DNA of 48,309 nt from Candidatus Pacearchaeota archaeon (GCA_017609755.1 JAFCDI010000004.1:1-48309); one strand, 5' to 3'. Shown: positions 26,480-36,203, numbered from the stretch's first letter. Program-made: numbers and translations. The notes: generated by a model not told the origin, from the sequence alone.

Positions 26480-28186
26480 TTAATTTCTTTCAACTTCAGG
26501 ATGTTCGTGTCCTTTTTTCTCAATTTCTTGCAATAATTTAATATGCTTTTTTTTCTCTTCTCTATATTCTAATTTTCGTGTTTTTGATTCTCGAATCATC
26601 TTTGCAACATATTCTCCTCCTAAAAAATGAGGAGTTAAAACATAATTAGCGCCTTCTTCATAAAGTTTCATTGCTTCTCTAATTGAATGAGCTCGAACAA
26701 CAATAATTGCATCTGGATTTTCCATTTTTATTGATTCTATTAATAAAAGATTTGTTTCAAAATCTGGAACAGTTGAAATTGCCATTTTTAATTTATCTAG
26801 AGGCAATTCTCTTAATAATTCTGGATCATCAACATCTCCATATAAACAAGGAATTCCAAATCTTTCTAAATCAGTAATTGTATCTGGATTAAAATCAACA
26901 ACCAAATATTTTTCTTTTGCTTTTTTCAAAGACCTTAAAATACTATATCCTATTCTATTGTATCCAAACAAAACAGTAGTATATTTGTTAATCAAATTCC
27001 TTTCTCTTCTAACCTTTTTTCTTTCAAAAAGAGATGCAAATTTATATAATTTAGAGTAAAGAGTCTTTGAATTAGTTATCATATATGTAGAAACAAAAAT
27101 TGTAATTACTAAAGTAAGAGTTAAAGTATGAAGAATTTCAGTAGAAAGTTGTCCAACACTAACTCCTAATAACAAAACAATTAAAGAAAATTCAGATATT
27201 TGAGCAAGAGTTGTTCCAACTAAAAAATTAGTTCTTTTGGTATATCTAAAAAGAGAAGAAAAAAACATAAGTATGATTGGTTTAAAAATTATAACTGCTG
27301 CAGAAAGAATAAGTGCATTAAAAATAACAGAACCTAAATTCAAAAGAGGAACATTTAATCCAAGAATTATAAAAAAGATTATCAAAAAGAAATCTCTAAG
27401 AGGACGTACCTTAGAACTTATCTCAATACTATAAGGAGAAAAAGATAAAACAATTCCTGCAACTAATGCGCCAATTTCGATTGAGAAACCAATATATCCA
27501 AAAAGAGTTGCAATTAAAAAACACCAAAAAATAGAAAAAAGAAACAATAATTCCTGATGTTTTGCAATGTTTTTTGTTAATCTAGGAAGAATATAAAATC
27601 CACATAAAAACAAAAAGACAATTAATCCAACTCCTATAAGAATATTTTGAAGAGCTAAATCTTTAGAAATCATTGCTCCTGAAAAAGAAGATATAAACAT
27701 TAAAACTCCAATTGCCACCAAATCTTGAATAATTAAAACTCCAATAGCTATTTTTCCATATAAAGAATCTAAATGTTGTTTATCAGATAAAAGTTTCATA
27801 ATAATAATTGTACTACTAAATGCAAGTGCAATTCCCACATAAACACTAGTTATTAAGGAAAAATTCAAAAGAAGAGAAATTCCAAATCCTAATCCAAAAG
27901 TTAAAACCATTTGCCCTAATCCAATAAATAAAGAAGCAGTTCCAATTTCCTTTATAATTCTTGGATTTAGATGAAGTCCAACAATAAACAAAAGAAAAGC
28001 AATTCCAAATTCAGAAAAAACATTAATAAGTTCTGTGCTAGCTCCTAAAGCAAGAATAAAAGGTCCAATAATTATTCCTGCAATAATATATCCAATAATA
28101 ATTGGTTGTTTTAAAAGTTTTATAAGATAACAAACTATAAAAGCTACTGAAAGAATAATTGCTAGTTGAATAAAGATCGGTTCCAT
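26480..28186 (-). CDS. CPA2-type cation:proton antiporter (Kef-like) with TrkA-N domain
   Basis: GYIIAGIIIGP, multi-TM, C-terminal TTVLFGYNRIGYSILRSLK...CLYGDVDDPELL. Confidence 0.92.
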   Translation of the reverse strand: MEPIFIQLAIILSVAFIVCYLIKLLKQPIIIGYIIAGIIIGPFILALGASTELINVFSEFGIAFLLFIVGLHLNPRIIKEIGTASLFIGLGQMVLTFGLGFGISLLLNFSLITSVYVGIALAFSSTIIIMKLLSDKQHLDSLYGKIAIGVLIIQDLVAIGVLMFISSFSGAMISKDLALQNILIGVGLIVFLFLCGFYILPRLTKNIAKHQELLFLFSIFWCFLIATLFGYIGFSIEIGALVAGIVLSFSPYSIEISSKVRPLRDFFLIIFFIILGLNVPLLNLGSVIFNALILSAAVIIFKPIILMFFSSLFRYTKRTNFLVGTTLAQISEFSLIVLLLGVSVGQLSTEILHTLTLTLVITIFVSTYMITNSKTLYSKLYKFASLFERKKVRRERNLINKYTTVLFGYNRIGYSILRSLKKAKEKYLVVDFNPDTITDLERFGIPCLYGDVDDPELLRELPLDKLKMAISTVPDFETNLLLIESIKMENPDAIIVVRAHSIREAMKLYEEGANYVLTPHFLGGEYVAKMIRESKTRKLEYREEKKKHIKLLQEIEKKGHEHPEVERN

Positions 28187-28335
28187 TTTAGTTTGAATAA
28201 ACTTTTAACAAATTTGTATTTCAAATTCCTCTTTTTATAATTAAAAAAAGACAAATATACTATAAAAAGGTTTTTAAACAAATCTTGTCCTTTATAATAC
28301 ATGTCAAATTAAAGACAGAAAAATAAAAAATTAAA

Positions 28336-28644
28336 ATGCCAAAAGTTAGAATAAAATTAAACAGCACCAATATAGAAATGCTCAACAATATCTGTGATTC
28401 TATTAAAGATATAGCAAAAAAATCAGGAATAACAATAAGTGGTCCAGTTCCTCTTCCAACAAAAAAACTTAAAGTAACTACTAGAAAATCTCCTTGTGGA
28501 GACGGAACAGCAACTTTTGACAGATTTGAAATGAGAATTCATAAAAGATTAATAGACTTGCCTGCAAATGAAAAAGTTCTCCATCATATTATGAGAATGA
28601 GAATTCCCAAATCAGTTAATATCAAAATAGAAATGAAAGAGTAA
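28336..28644 (+). CDS. rps10: Ribosomal protein uS10
   Basis: VRIKLNSTN...[41 protein letters not shown]. Confidence 0.97.
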   Translation: MPKVRIKLNSTNIEMLNNICDSIKDIAKKSGITISGPVPLPTKKLKVTTRKSPCGDGTATFDRFEMRIHKRLIDLPANEKVLHHIMRMRIPKSVNIKIEMKE

Positions 28645-29180
28645 TGAAGAAAAAAACAATAATTATCTTAGTTGGAATTCTTATAATTATTTTAGCTTTC
28701 ACCCTATTATTTAAACAAAAAATGACTATAGTAACACTTGAAACAAATAAAGGAGAAATTATTCTACAATTGTATAAAGATATGCCAATTACAACAGAAA
28801 ATTTTGAAAAACTCATTAAACAAGGTTTTTATGATAATACTACTTTTCATAGAGTAATTGAGGGATTTGTGATTCAAGGAGGAGATCCAACTAGAACAGG
28901 AGCAGGAGGCCCTGGATACACTATTAAAGATGAATTTACACACAAAAAAGGAAATAAAAACAATAGAGGAACAATTTCAATGGCAAATGCAGGTCCAAAT
29001 ACAGGCGGAAGTCAGTTTTTTATTAATGTTGCAAATAATAATTTTTTAGATAAAAAACATCCTGTTTTTGGAGAGGTTATAAAAGGAATGGAAGTTGTAG
29101 ATGCTATTTCAAAAATTCCAACAGATGCTCAAGATAAACCATTAGAACAAGTAATCATAATTAAAGCAACTATTAATTAA
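28644..29180 (+). CDS. Cyclophilin-type peptidyl-prolyl isomerase, TM-anchored
   Basis: [49 protein letters not shown]. Confidence 0.96.
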   Translation: MKKKTIIILVGILIIILAFTLLFKQKMTIVTLETNKGEIILQLYKDMPITTENFEKLIKQGFYDNTTFHRVIEGFVIQGGDPTRTGAGGPGYTIKDEFTHKKGNKNNRGTISMANAGPNTGGSQFFINVANNNFLDKKHPVFGEVIKGMEVVDAISKIPTDAQDKPLEQVIIIKATIN

Positions 29181-29217
29181 CCAACATATTTAAAAAACAT
29201 ATATTCTTTTATAAAAA

Positions 29218-29517
29218 ATGGAAAAAGACATTGGAAAAATAAAGAAAAACGATACTTCAGATATTGTTATTCGTGTAGATGATTTTGGTGGACAAAGAGG
29301 TCTAACAATTAGGGAATTTGTGACTTCTGATAGATACACTGGATTTACAAAGGCAGGAGTAAGAATTTCCGCTGAAAATTTCCCTAAATTCAAGGAAATG
29401 GTTAATTCAGTTTCAGAAGAAGAAATGAAAGAGACTCCTGAACAATCCAAAGACCAGGAAACTTTAGATGAAAAAAAGGACTCCAAAAAATCAGACGAAG
29501 ATATGCCTGATTATTAA
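29218..29517 (+). CDS. PC4-like ssDNA-binding coactivator
   Basis: VIRVDDFGGQRGLTIREFVTSDRYTGFTKAGVRISAENFPKFKEMV. Confidence 0.7.
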   Translation: MEKDIGKIKKNDTSDIVIRVDDFGGQRGLTIREFVTSDRYTGFTKAGVRISAENFPKFKEMVNSVSEEEMKETPEQSKDQETLDEKKDSKKSDEDMPDY

Positions 29518-29615
29518 TTCTGAATAGATATTCAAAACGAAACATTTAAATAGTATTATGAATATATATTCATAACGTATAACGTAAATCAACAAATAAA
29601 TTAGGAGAAATTAAA

Positions 29616-29771
29616 ATGCCAAACAGAGATAAAACAGGACCAGAAGGAAAAGGACCTAAAACAGGAAGACAAATGGGTAATTGCAAAGATGCAGAACCAA
29701 ATGAAAATAGATCAAGAAGAGGACTAGGAAGAGGTGCTGGAAGAAGACCAAGAGGTTTTAGAGGAAGATAA
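29616..29771 (+). CDS. Small DUF5320-like protein
   Basis: MPNRDKTGPEGKGPKTGRQMGNCKDAEPNENRSRRGLGRGAGRRPRGFRGR. Confidence 0.75.
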   Translation: MPNRDKTGPEGKGPKTGRQMGNCKDAEPNENRSRRGLGRGAGRRPRGFRGR

Positions 29772-29772
29772 A

Positions 29773-30048
29773 ATGCCAAGACCCTGTAAAAGAAGAAGAG
29801 TAAGAGGCCGGCCAAATGCTCTCTTCTTCAAACCTTCTGGAACTCGAATTATTGAATTAGAAGAAATTATTTTGAATTATTCTGAATTAGAAGCACTAAA
29901 ATTAGTAGATGTTGGAGAAATTCCTCAAACAGAGGCTGCTAAAAAAATGGAGGTTTCTCAACCAACTTTTTCAAGAATTTTAACAAATGCTCGAAAGAAA
30001 ATTGCAGATGCTATTGTAAATGGAAAAGCAATAAGAATTGAAAAATGA
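29773..30048 (+). CDS. DUF134/UPF0251 family DNA-binding protein
   Basis: MPRPCKRRRV...ELEALKLVDVGEIPQTEAAKKMEVSQPTFSRIL. Confidence 0.9.
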   Translation: MPRPCKRRRVRGRPNALFFKPSGTRIIELEEIILNYSELEALKLVDVGEIPQTEAAKKMEVSQPTFSRILTNARKKIADAIVNGKAIRIEK

Positions 30049-30383
30049 GAATATTAATAGCAATAAATGAAAATAAAGGAATTAATTCTAAACTTAGTGA
30101 ACATTTTGGACACTGTCCTTATTTTGCAATTTATGAAACTTCCTCAAGTAAAATAAAAATAATTGAAAACAAATTAAATCATCTCAATCCTTTTTCTTCT
30201 CCAATTGATCAAATAAAGAAACTTAACCCAGACACAATCTTTTCTTTAGGAATGGGAAAAAAAGCAATAGAATTATGTGAAAAAAAAGGAATAAAAGTTA
30301 AAACAGGAAATTACAAAACAGTTAAAGAAGTTCTTGAAAATCTTGAAAAATTACAAGATTTGAAGTTAGATTGCGGACATTAA
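30045..30383 (+). CDS. NifX/NifB-type (dinitrogenase Fe-Mo cofactor) domain protein
   Basis: SKLSEHFGHCPYFAIYE, FSLGMGKKAIELCEKKGIKV. Confidence 0.85.
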   Translation: MRILIAINENKGINSKLSEHFGHCPYFAIYETSSSKIKIIENKLNHLNPFSSPIDQIKKLNPDTIFSLGMGKKAIELCEKKGIKVKTGNYKTVKEVLENLEKLQDLKLDCGH

Positions 30384-30384
30384 A

Positions 30385-30837
30385 ATGAAAAGTAAAATAG
30401 AAAAATTAAAAGAAAAAAGGCCAAATTTAATCACAGCAATATCTAAAGCTGCAAAAGGATTAGGAAATGCTCTTCCAATGATATTTGGAACAATTCTTTT
30501 AGTAAGTTTTCTTTCAACAATAATTCCAAAATCACTTTATACACAACTATTCAGTAAAAATGTGCTTTTAGATTCAATTATTGGAGCACTCATTGGAAGT
30601 GTTTCAGCAGGAAATCCAATAACAAGTTATATTTTTGGAGGAGAAATTCTAAGCCAAGGAGTCAGCTTAATTGCAATAACTGCATTTCTAGTTTCATGGG
30701 TAACCGTTGGAATTATTCAGCTTCCAGCTGAAGCAACAATTCTAGGAAAAAAATTTGCATTATTAAGAAATCTTAGTGCTTTCATACTTTCAATTATTGT
30801 TGCAATAGTAACAGTATTAATTTTAGGAGTATTTTAA
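30385..30837 (+). CDS. Permease-like membrane protein
   Basis: GALIGSVSAGNPITSYIFGGEILSQGVSLIAITAFLVSWVTVGIIQLPAE. Confidence 0.75.
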   Translation: MKSKIEKLKEKRPNLITAISKAAKGLGNALPMIFGTILLVSFLSTIIPKSLYTQLFSKNVLLDSIIGALIGSVSAGNPITSYIFGGEILSQGVSLIAITAFLVSWVTVGIIQLPAEATILGKKFALLRNLSAFILSIIVAIVTVLILGVF

Positions 30838-31350
30838 ATGAGTTTAAAGAATAAAATAAAAGACAACAAAAGTTCATGGTATTTTTTATTTGCAATTATC
30901 TTCATATATGTTTGCATTGGAATAATAAATCCAACAATTGGAATAAATAGTTTACTCTTTTTTATAGAAATAGCCTATAAAATAATTCCTATTTTTATTA
31001 TTGTATTCATATTAATGACTCTCTCAAATTATTTTATAACTCCAAAATTTATTATAAAACATCTAAAATCAAAAGGTTTGAAAAAATGGTTCTTTGTAAT
31101 TATTGGAGGAATTCTTTCTTCAGGACCAATATATATGTGGTATCCTCTTTTAGCAGATTTAAAAAATAAAGGATTAAATTATGGGCTAATAGCTTGCTTT
31201 TTATACAATAGAGCCATAAAAATTCCTTTGATTCCTATAGCTATTTTTTACTTTAGTTGGACATATGTTATTATTTTAATGATTGTGATGATATTTGCTT
31301 CAATAGTTCAAGCAATACTCTTAAATAAATTAATTAAAAATGAAAAATGA
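30838..31350 (+). CDS. Permease-like membrane protein
   Basis: IIGGILSSGPIYMWYPLLADLKNKGLNYGLIACFLYNRAIKIPLIP. Confidence 0.75.
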   Translation: MSLKNKIKDNKSSWYFLFAIIFIYVCIGIINPTIGINSLLFFIEIAYKIIPIFIIVFILMTLSNYFITPKFIIKHLKSKGLKKWFFVIIGGILSSGPIYMWYPLLADLKNKGLNYGLIACFLYNRAIKIPLIPIAIFYFSWTYVIILMIVMIFASIVQAILLNKLIKNEK

Positions 31351-31643
31351 GAATTGCTATTTCGTCTGAAGGAAAAACTCTAGATTCAAAAATAAGTGAA
31401 AGAGGAGGAAGAGCTCCTTATTATTTGATTGTTGAAGAAGGAAAATTAATAGAAATTATTAAAAATCCTTTTGCAAAAGGAGGCGGTGGAGCTGGTTTTT
31501 CTGTTGCTTATCTATTAGCAGATAAAAAAATAGAATTAGTTATAACAGGAAATATTGGAAGAAATATGAAATCCGCTTTAAAAGAAAGAGGAATAAAGTT
31601 TAAAGAAAAATCTGGAAAAAAAGTTAAGGAGATTATTCAATAA
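31347..31643 (+). CDS. NifX/NifB-type domain protein
   Basis: MRIAISSEGKTLDSKISERGGRAPYYLIVE...ELVITGNIGRNMKSALKERGIKF. Confidence 0.8.
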   Translation: MRIAISSEGKTLDSKISERGGRAPYYLIVEEGKLIEIIKNPFAKGGGGAGFSVAYLLADKKIELVITGNIGRNMKSALKERGIKFKEKSGKKVKEIIQ

Positions 31644-31683
31644 ATTTATAAAAAGTATTCAATTAAAAGAATTAAATTATAAA

Positions 31684-32592
31684 ATGAAAAACAAAATATA
31701 TGATTTGATTATAATTGGTGCAGGTCCAGCAGGATTAACAGCAGGAATTTATGCTCAAAGATACTTATTAAAATCTCTAATTCTAGGAAAGATTCCAGGA
31801 GGAATGATAGCAGAAGCGCATAAAGTATGTAATTTTCCCACTCAAAATAACATAACTGGTTTTGAACTAACTCAAAAAATGAAAAATCATTTAAAAGAAT
31901 TAGAAGGAGAAATAAAATTAGAAGAAGTTACAGAAATAAAAAAAGAAAAAGATAATTTCTTAGTAAAAACAAGAAAAAATAAATATTGGGCAAAAAAAAT
32001 AATTTTTGCTACAGGAACTGAAAAAAGAAAATTAAATATAAAAGGTGAAAAAGAATTTCTAGGAAAAGGAGTTAGTTACTGTGCAACTTGTGATGCAGGT
32101 TTTTTTAAAGACAAAATTGTTGCAGTTATTGGAGGAAGTAATTCAGCTTTAACAGCAGCACTATTATTAGCAGAATATGTAAAAAAAGTTTACATAATAT
32201 ATAGAAAAAAAGAATTTTTTAGAGCTGAACCTGCTTGGAGAAAATCAGTTGAAAAGCAAAAAAATATTGAATTTAAATTTAACTCAAAAGTAATTGAAAT
32301 AAATGGAAAAGACAAAGTAGAAGAATTAATATTAAATAATAAAAAGAAATTAAAAGTAAATGGAGTGTTTATTGAAGTGGGTTCTATTCCAATTTATTCT
32401 TTATCAGAAAAACTTAAAATAAAAAATGAAAAAGGATATATAATAGTAGATAAAGAACAAAAAACAAATATTAAAGGAATATTTGCAGCAGGAGATGTAA
32501 CAAATAATAAATTAAAACAAGTTATAACTGCTTGTGGAGAGGGTGCAATTGCTGCCACAACAGCTTATGAAGAATTAATTAAAGAGAGTTAA
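31684..32592 (+). CDS. trxB: Thioredoxin reductase
   Basis: IIGAGPAGLTAGIYAQRY, CATCDAGFF, GIFAAGDVTNN. Confidence 0.95.
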   Translation: MKNKIYDLIIIGAGPAGLTAGIYAQRYLLKSLILGKIPGGMIAEAHKVCNFPTQNNITGFELTQKMKNHLKELEGEIKLEEVTEIKKEKDNFLVKTRKNKYWAKKIIFATGTEKRKLNIKGEKEFLGKGVSYCATCDAGFFKDKIVAVIGGSNSALTAALLLAEYVKKVYIIYRKKEFFRAEPAWRKSVEKQKNIEFKFNSKVIEINGKDKVEELILNNKKKLKVNGVFIEVGSIPIYSLSEKLKIKNEKGYIIVDKEQKTNIKGIFAAGDVTNNKLKQVITACGEGAIAATTAYEELIKES

Positions 32593-32631
32593 TTCAAAAA
32601 CATTTAAAAAAAGAGATTAATAATTACAATA

Positions 32632-32967
32632 ATGAAAAAAAGAAATTTGATAACTTTAGCAATTATTTTGGGAGTTATAATTCTTGCAATATTAATTATG
32701 AGTAAATCTCATCCAGAAACTTCAGAAGAAGTTGCTAAATGTATTGGAAAAAATTCAGAATTATACACTCAATTAGGTTGTTCTGCATGCAAAGTTCAAG
32801 AAGAGATTTTTAGAGATAATTATCAATATCTAAATGTTGTAGATTGTTGGTATGAAAGAGAAAAATGTGGAGAAATCGAATATACTCCTACATGGATTAT
32901 AAAAGGAGAAAAATATATTGGAGTGAAATCAATTGAAGAATTGCAGACTCTAACAAATTGTAATTAA
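32632..32967 (+). CDS. Membrane-anchored thioredoxin-like protein
   Basis: TM then LYTQLGCSACKVQEEIF...EYTPTWIIKGEKYIGVKSIEEL. Confidence 0.8.
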   Translation: MKKRNLITLAIILGVIILAILIMSKSHPETSEEVAKCIGKNSELYTQLGCSACKVQEEIFRDNYQYLNVVDCWYEREKCGEIEYTPTWIIKGEKYIGVKSIEELQTLTNCN

Positions 32968-32968
32968 A

Positions 32969-33664
32969 ATGTTAACTTTTTGGAGAATAACAACTCTTGC
33001 ATTAGCAGACTCTGTTAATCCTTGTGCTATTGCAGTTTTAACAATGATATTAATGGCTCTTTTAATTCAGTCTCCAGATAAAAGAAAAAAAGTTCTCTGG
33101 GGAGGTCTTGCTTTTGTATCTGCAGTTTATATTGGATATTTATTTTATGGAATAATTATTATTCAGTTTTTTAGATTATTTGCTGAGTTTTTAAGAGAAA
33201 ATTCTATTTATGTGTTTAAAGGTCTTGCAATTTTAGCAATGCTTATTGGAGCCCTTAATATTAGAGATTTTTTCTATTATAAAAAAGGAAATTTTGGAAC
33301 AGAAATGCCAATCTCTATGCGTCCTAAAGTAAAAAAATTAATTCAAAACATAACCTCTCCAACAGGTGCTTTTATTATTGGTTTTATAGTTACTTTATTT
33401 TTATTGCCTTGCACAATTGGGCCATATATTGTAGCTTCTGGCTTATTATCTGAATTAGGAACTCTAGGAGCTTTGCCTTGGTTATTATACTACAATATTT
33501 TATTTGTGATTCCAATGCTAGCAATAGCTGGAATAGTTTATTTTGGATTTAAAAAAGTTGATGAAATTTCTGGATGGAAAGAAAGAAACATAAGAAATCT
33601 TCATTTAATTGCAGGACTATTATTATTCTTTGTTGGAGTTGCACTATTAATGGGTTGGATTTAA
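32969..33664 (+). CDS. CcdA/DsbD-like membrane protein
   Basis: ADSVNPCAIAVLTMIL, LFLLPCTIGPYIVASGLL paired Cys-Pro motifs. Confidence 0.85.
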   Translation: MLTFWRITTLALADSVNPCAIAVLTMILMALLIQSPDKRKKVLWGGLAFVSAVYIGYLFYGIIIIQFFRLFAEFLRENSIYVFKGLAILAMLIGALNIRDFFYYKKGNFGTEMPISMRPKVKKLIQNITSPTGAFIIGFIVTLFLLPCTIGPYIVASGLLSELGTLGALPWLLYYNILFVIPMLAIAGIVYFGFKKVDEISGWKERNIRNLHLIAGLLLFFVGVALLMGWI

Positions 33665-33742
33665 AATTAGCTAAATTCTAAATAGGCATCAAATCATTGT
33701 GTTAAAAAAGTAACATCTTTTGAAATGCTCGAAATTTTGAAT

Positions 33743-34024
33743 TTAATATTGGGGCAAAATTTCGTTGTGTCCAAATTGAATTATTAAATCTATTTTTGGT
33801 TTTATTTTTTCTAATCCAACTGGAGTATCACAAGCACCAAAACACTCTCCAAACCAAATTAAAAATTCAGCTTTTGTTTTTTTCTCCAAATAATCTACAA
33901 TAGAAAGAGAATACTTTTTAAGTCCATCTGGAAATTGAAGTAAAATCAAATTTGCTTTTTTGTTTTTTATTTTCTCTACAACTTTCTCTAATTCTAAATC
34001 ATAAACTTCTTTTATATTTTCCAT
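33743..34024 (-). pseudogene. dph2: N-terminal fragment of diphthamide synthase Dph2
   Basis: LILLQFPDGLKKYSLSIVDYLEKKTKAEFLIWFGECFGACDTPVGLEKIKPKIDLIIQFGHNEI then stop; remaining two domains absent. Confidence 0.65.
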
Positions 34025-34100
34025 TTTTAATCAAGAATTATTATATTTTTATAATTTTGGGGTAGTAGGAAACATTTAAATAACCTAAAAATCTGTATAT

Positions 34101-34158
34101 TTTGTCTGATTTCGGTCAGACATCGGAAGGACAAGACTTCGGTTTCGTCCTTCCACCT
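34101..34158 (+). ncRNA. Paired-hairpin element, copy 1
   Basis: TGTCTGA(TTTCGG)TCAGACA 34103-34122; GGAAGGAC...ACTTCGGT...GTCCTTCC 34125-34154; ACCT tail. Confidence 0.6.
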
Positions 34159-34267
34159 ATTTTTAAAAGTATTATTTTTATTTTAGATTATAATTTATTT
34201 ATGTTCTTATTTTTAAATAACAATCCAAAATAGAAACCTTTAAAAACATTAAAAAACTTTATAATTT

Positions 34268-34325
34268 TGTCTCACTTCGGTGGGACATCGGAGAGCTTGG
34301 GACTTCGGTTTCTTGCTCTCCACCT
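34268..34325 (+). ncRNA. Paired-hairpin element, copy 2
   Basis: TGTCTCAC(TTCG)GTGGGACA 34268-34287; GGAGAGC...ACTTCGGT...GCTCTCC 34290-34321; ACCT tail. Confidence 0.6.
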
Positions 34326-34331
34326 TATATT

Positions 34332-34383
34332 CATTTGACTTCGGTCAGATGATTCGGGGTTGGACTTCGGTTTAACCCCACCT
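34332..34383 (+). ncRNA. Paired-hairpin element, copy 3
   Basis: CATTTGAC(TTCG)GTCAGATG 34332-34351; GGGGTTGGAC(TTCG)GTTTAACCCC 34356-34379; ACCT tail. Confidence 0.6.
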
Positions 34384-34436
34384 ATATTCTTTAAAAAATT
34401 CAAAAGTTTTTTAACTGATTTATATCTCTTTTTTCT

Positions 34437-36173
34437 ATGAAAATAATAAGACAACCAATTGTAACAGTATGTGGACATGTTGATCATGGAAAAACTTCTA
34501 TTTTAGACTGTCTTAGAAATAGCTGTGTCCAAGAAAGAGAAAAAGGAGGAATAACTCAAAAAATTTCATTTACTGCCTATCCTTTAAATCAATTAAAAGC
34601 TGCTTGTCCTCTTATAAAAACGTCAGGAATAAAATTAGATATTCCAGGATTTCTATTAATTGATACTCCAGGACATGCTGCATTTACAAATTTAAGAAAA
34701 AGAGGAGGAAGCTTAGCTGATTTAGCAATATTAGTAATTGATATTAATGAAGGAATAAAACCTCAAACAGCAGAAGTAATTCAGATTTTAAAAATGCATC
34801 AAACTCCATTTATAATTGCTCTAAATAAAATAGATAATATTTCTGGATGGAGAAATTCAGAAAAAGATTTAAGAAAAAACATAGAAAATCAATCTTCAAA
34901 TGTTAAACAAGTATTTGATGAAAGATATATGTCTTTAATTGGTTCATTACACAGTCATGGTTTTGAAGCTGATTTATTTTACAATATTTCTGATTTTTCA
35001 AAAAAAATAGCTATGATTCCTTGCTCTGCACAAACAAAAGAAGGAATTCCAGAATTAATAATGATGCTCTGTGGATTAAGTCAAAAATATCTCAAAGACA
35101 GATTAACTCTAAAAGAAGAAGCAAAAGGCGTTATACTTGAAATAAAAAAAGAAAAATCAAATAATTATGCTGAAGCAATTTTATATGATGGAAAATTATC
35201 AAAAAAGAATGAGATAGCAGTTGCAAATCTAGAGGGAGAACCAATTATTACAAAGATTAGAATTCTTGAAGAAATAGAACCTCTTTGTTTTAAATTTACT
35301 CCAAAAGAAACTGTGCAAGCTTCAACTGGATTAAGAATGCAATTAACAGAAAAAACAGATATACTTCCTGGAATGCCTTTTGTACTCTATAGAGGAAATA
35401 AACAAGAAATAAAAGAACATTTTCAAAAAGAAATATCAGAAAGCATTAAAACAGATAAAAAAGGAATAATTGCAAAAGCAGATTCTTTAGGTAGTTTAGA
35501 AGCTCTTTTAGCTTTACTAAAACAAGAAAATATTCCTGTTTTAAAAGCAGGAATTGGAAATATAAATAAAGCAGATATTGTCTCTGCAAAAGCAAATTTA
35601 AAAATTAGTGAAATTGATTCAGCAATAATTGGATTTAATGTTTCAATTGATGAAGAAGCAAAAGAAATAAAAGGAAATATAAAAATTCTCACAGATGAAG
35701 TTATATACAAATTAATTGAAAATATAACTGAATTTAGAATAGAAAAATCAAGAGAACTTGAAAAAAGAAGATTAATGGAATTAACTACAATTTGTAAATT
35801 AGAAATATTACATGAATATGTTTTTAGAAACACAAAACCAGCTATATTTGGAGTAAGAGTAGAATCAGGAAAATTAATTTCTGGATTAAATCTAATTAAT
35901 GAAGAAAATGAAAAGATTGCAAGAGTAAAAAATATTCAATCTGAGAGCAAATCAGTTTCAGAAGCAAAAGAAGGAAGTGAAGTTGCTATTTCTATTCCAG
36001 GAATAAATTATGAAAGACAATTAAAAGATAAATCAATACTTTATTCAGATATCTCAGAATCTCAATTTAGAAAATTTAAGAAGAACAAAGATTTATTATC
36101 TTCTAATGAAATAAAAACTCTTCAAGAAATAGCAGAACTTAAAAGAAAGACAAATTCTGAATGGGGACAATAA
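34437..36173 (+). CDS. infB: Translation initiation factor aIF5B / IF-2
   Basis: TVCGHVDHGKTSILDCLR, LLIDTPGHAAFTNLRKRGGSLADLAILVIDINEG, IALNKID. Confidence 0.96.
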   Translation: MKIIRQPIVTVCGHVDHGKTSILDCLRNSCVQEREKGGITQKISFTAYPLNQLKAACPLIKTSGIKLDIPGFLLIDTPGHAAFTNLRKRGGSLADLAILVIDINEGIKPQTAEVIQILKMHQTPFIIALNKIDNISGWRNSEKDLRKNIENQSSNVKQVFDERYMSLIGSLHSHGFEADLFYNISDFSKKIAMIPCSAQTKEGIPELIMMLCGLSQKYLKDRLTLKEEAKGVILEIKKEKSNNYAEAILYDGKLSKKNEIAVANLEGEPIITKIRILEEIEPLCFKFTPKETVQASTGLRMQLTEKTDILPGMPFVLYRGNKQEIKEHFQKEISESIKTDKKGIIAKADSLGSLEALLALLKQENIPVLKAGIGNINKADIVSAKANLKISEIDSAIIGFNVSIDEEAKEIKGNIKILTDEVIYKLIENITEFRIEKSRELEKRRLMELTTICKLEILHEYVFRNTKPAIFGVRVESGKLISGLNLINEENEKIARVKNIQSESKSVSEAKEGSEVAISIPGINYERQLKDKSILYSDISESQFRKFKKNKDLLSSNEIKTLQEIAELKRKTNSEWGQ

Positions 36174-36203
36174 ATTTAAAAATATAATTTCTTTTAAATA
36201 AAC

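Noticed and set aside
29190-29486. 98-aa minus-strand ORF
   Set aside because: Antisense to the PC4-like gene, which has recognisable conserved sequence.
34101-34383. Possible CRISPR array from repeated ACTTCGGT
   Set aside because: Repeat is too short, lies in hairpin loops with irregular spacing, and there are no cas genes.
34272-34487. ORF of 71 aa on the minus strand
   Set aside because: Runs through the paired-hairpin elements and into infB start; composition reflects the structured repeats, not a protein.
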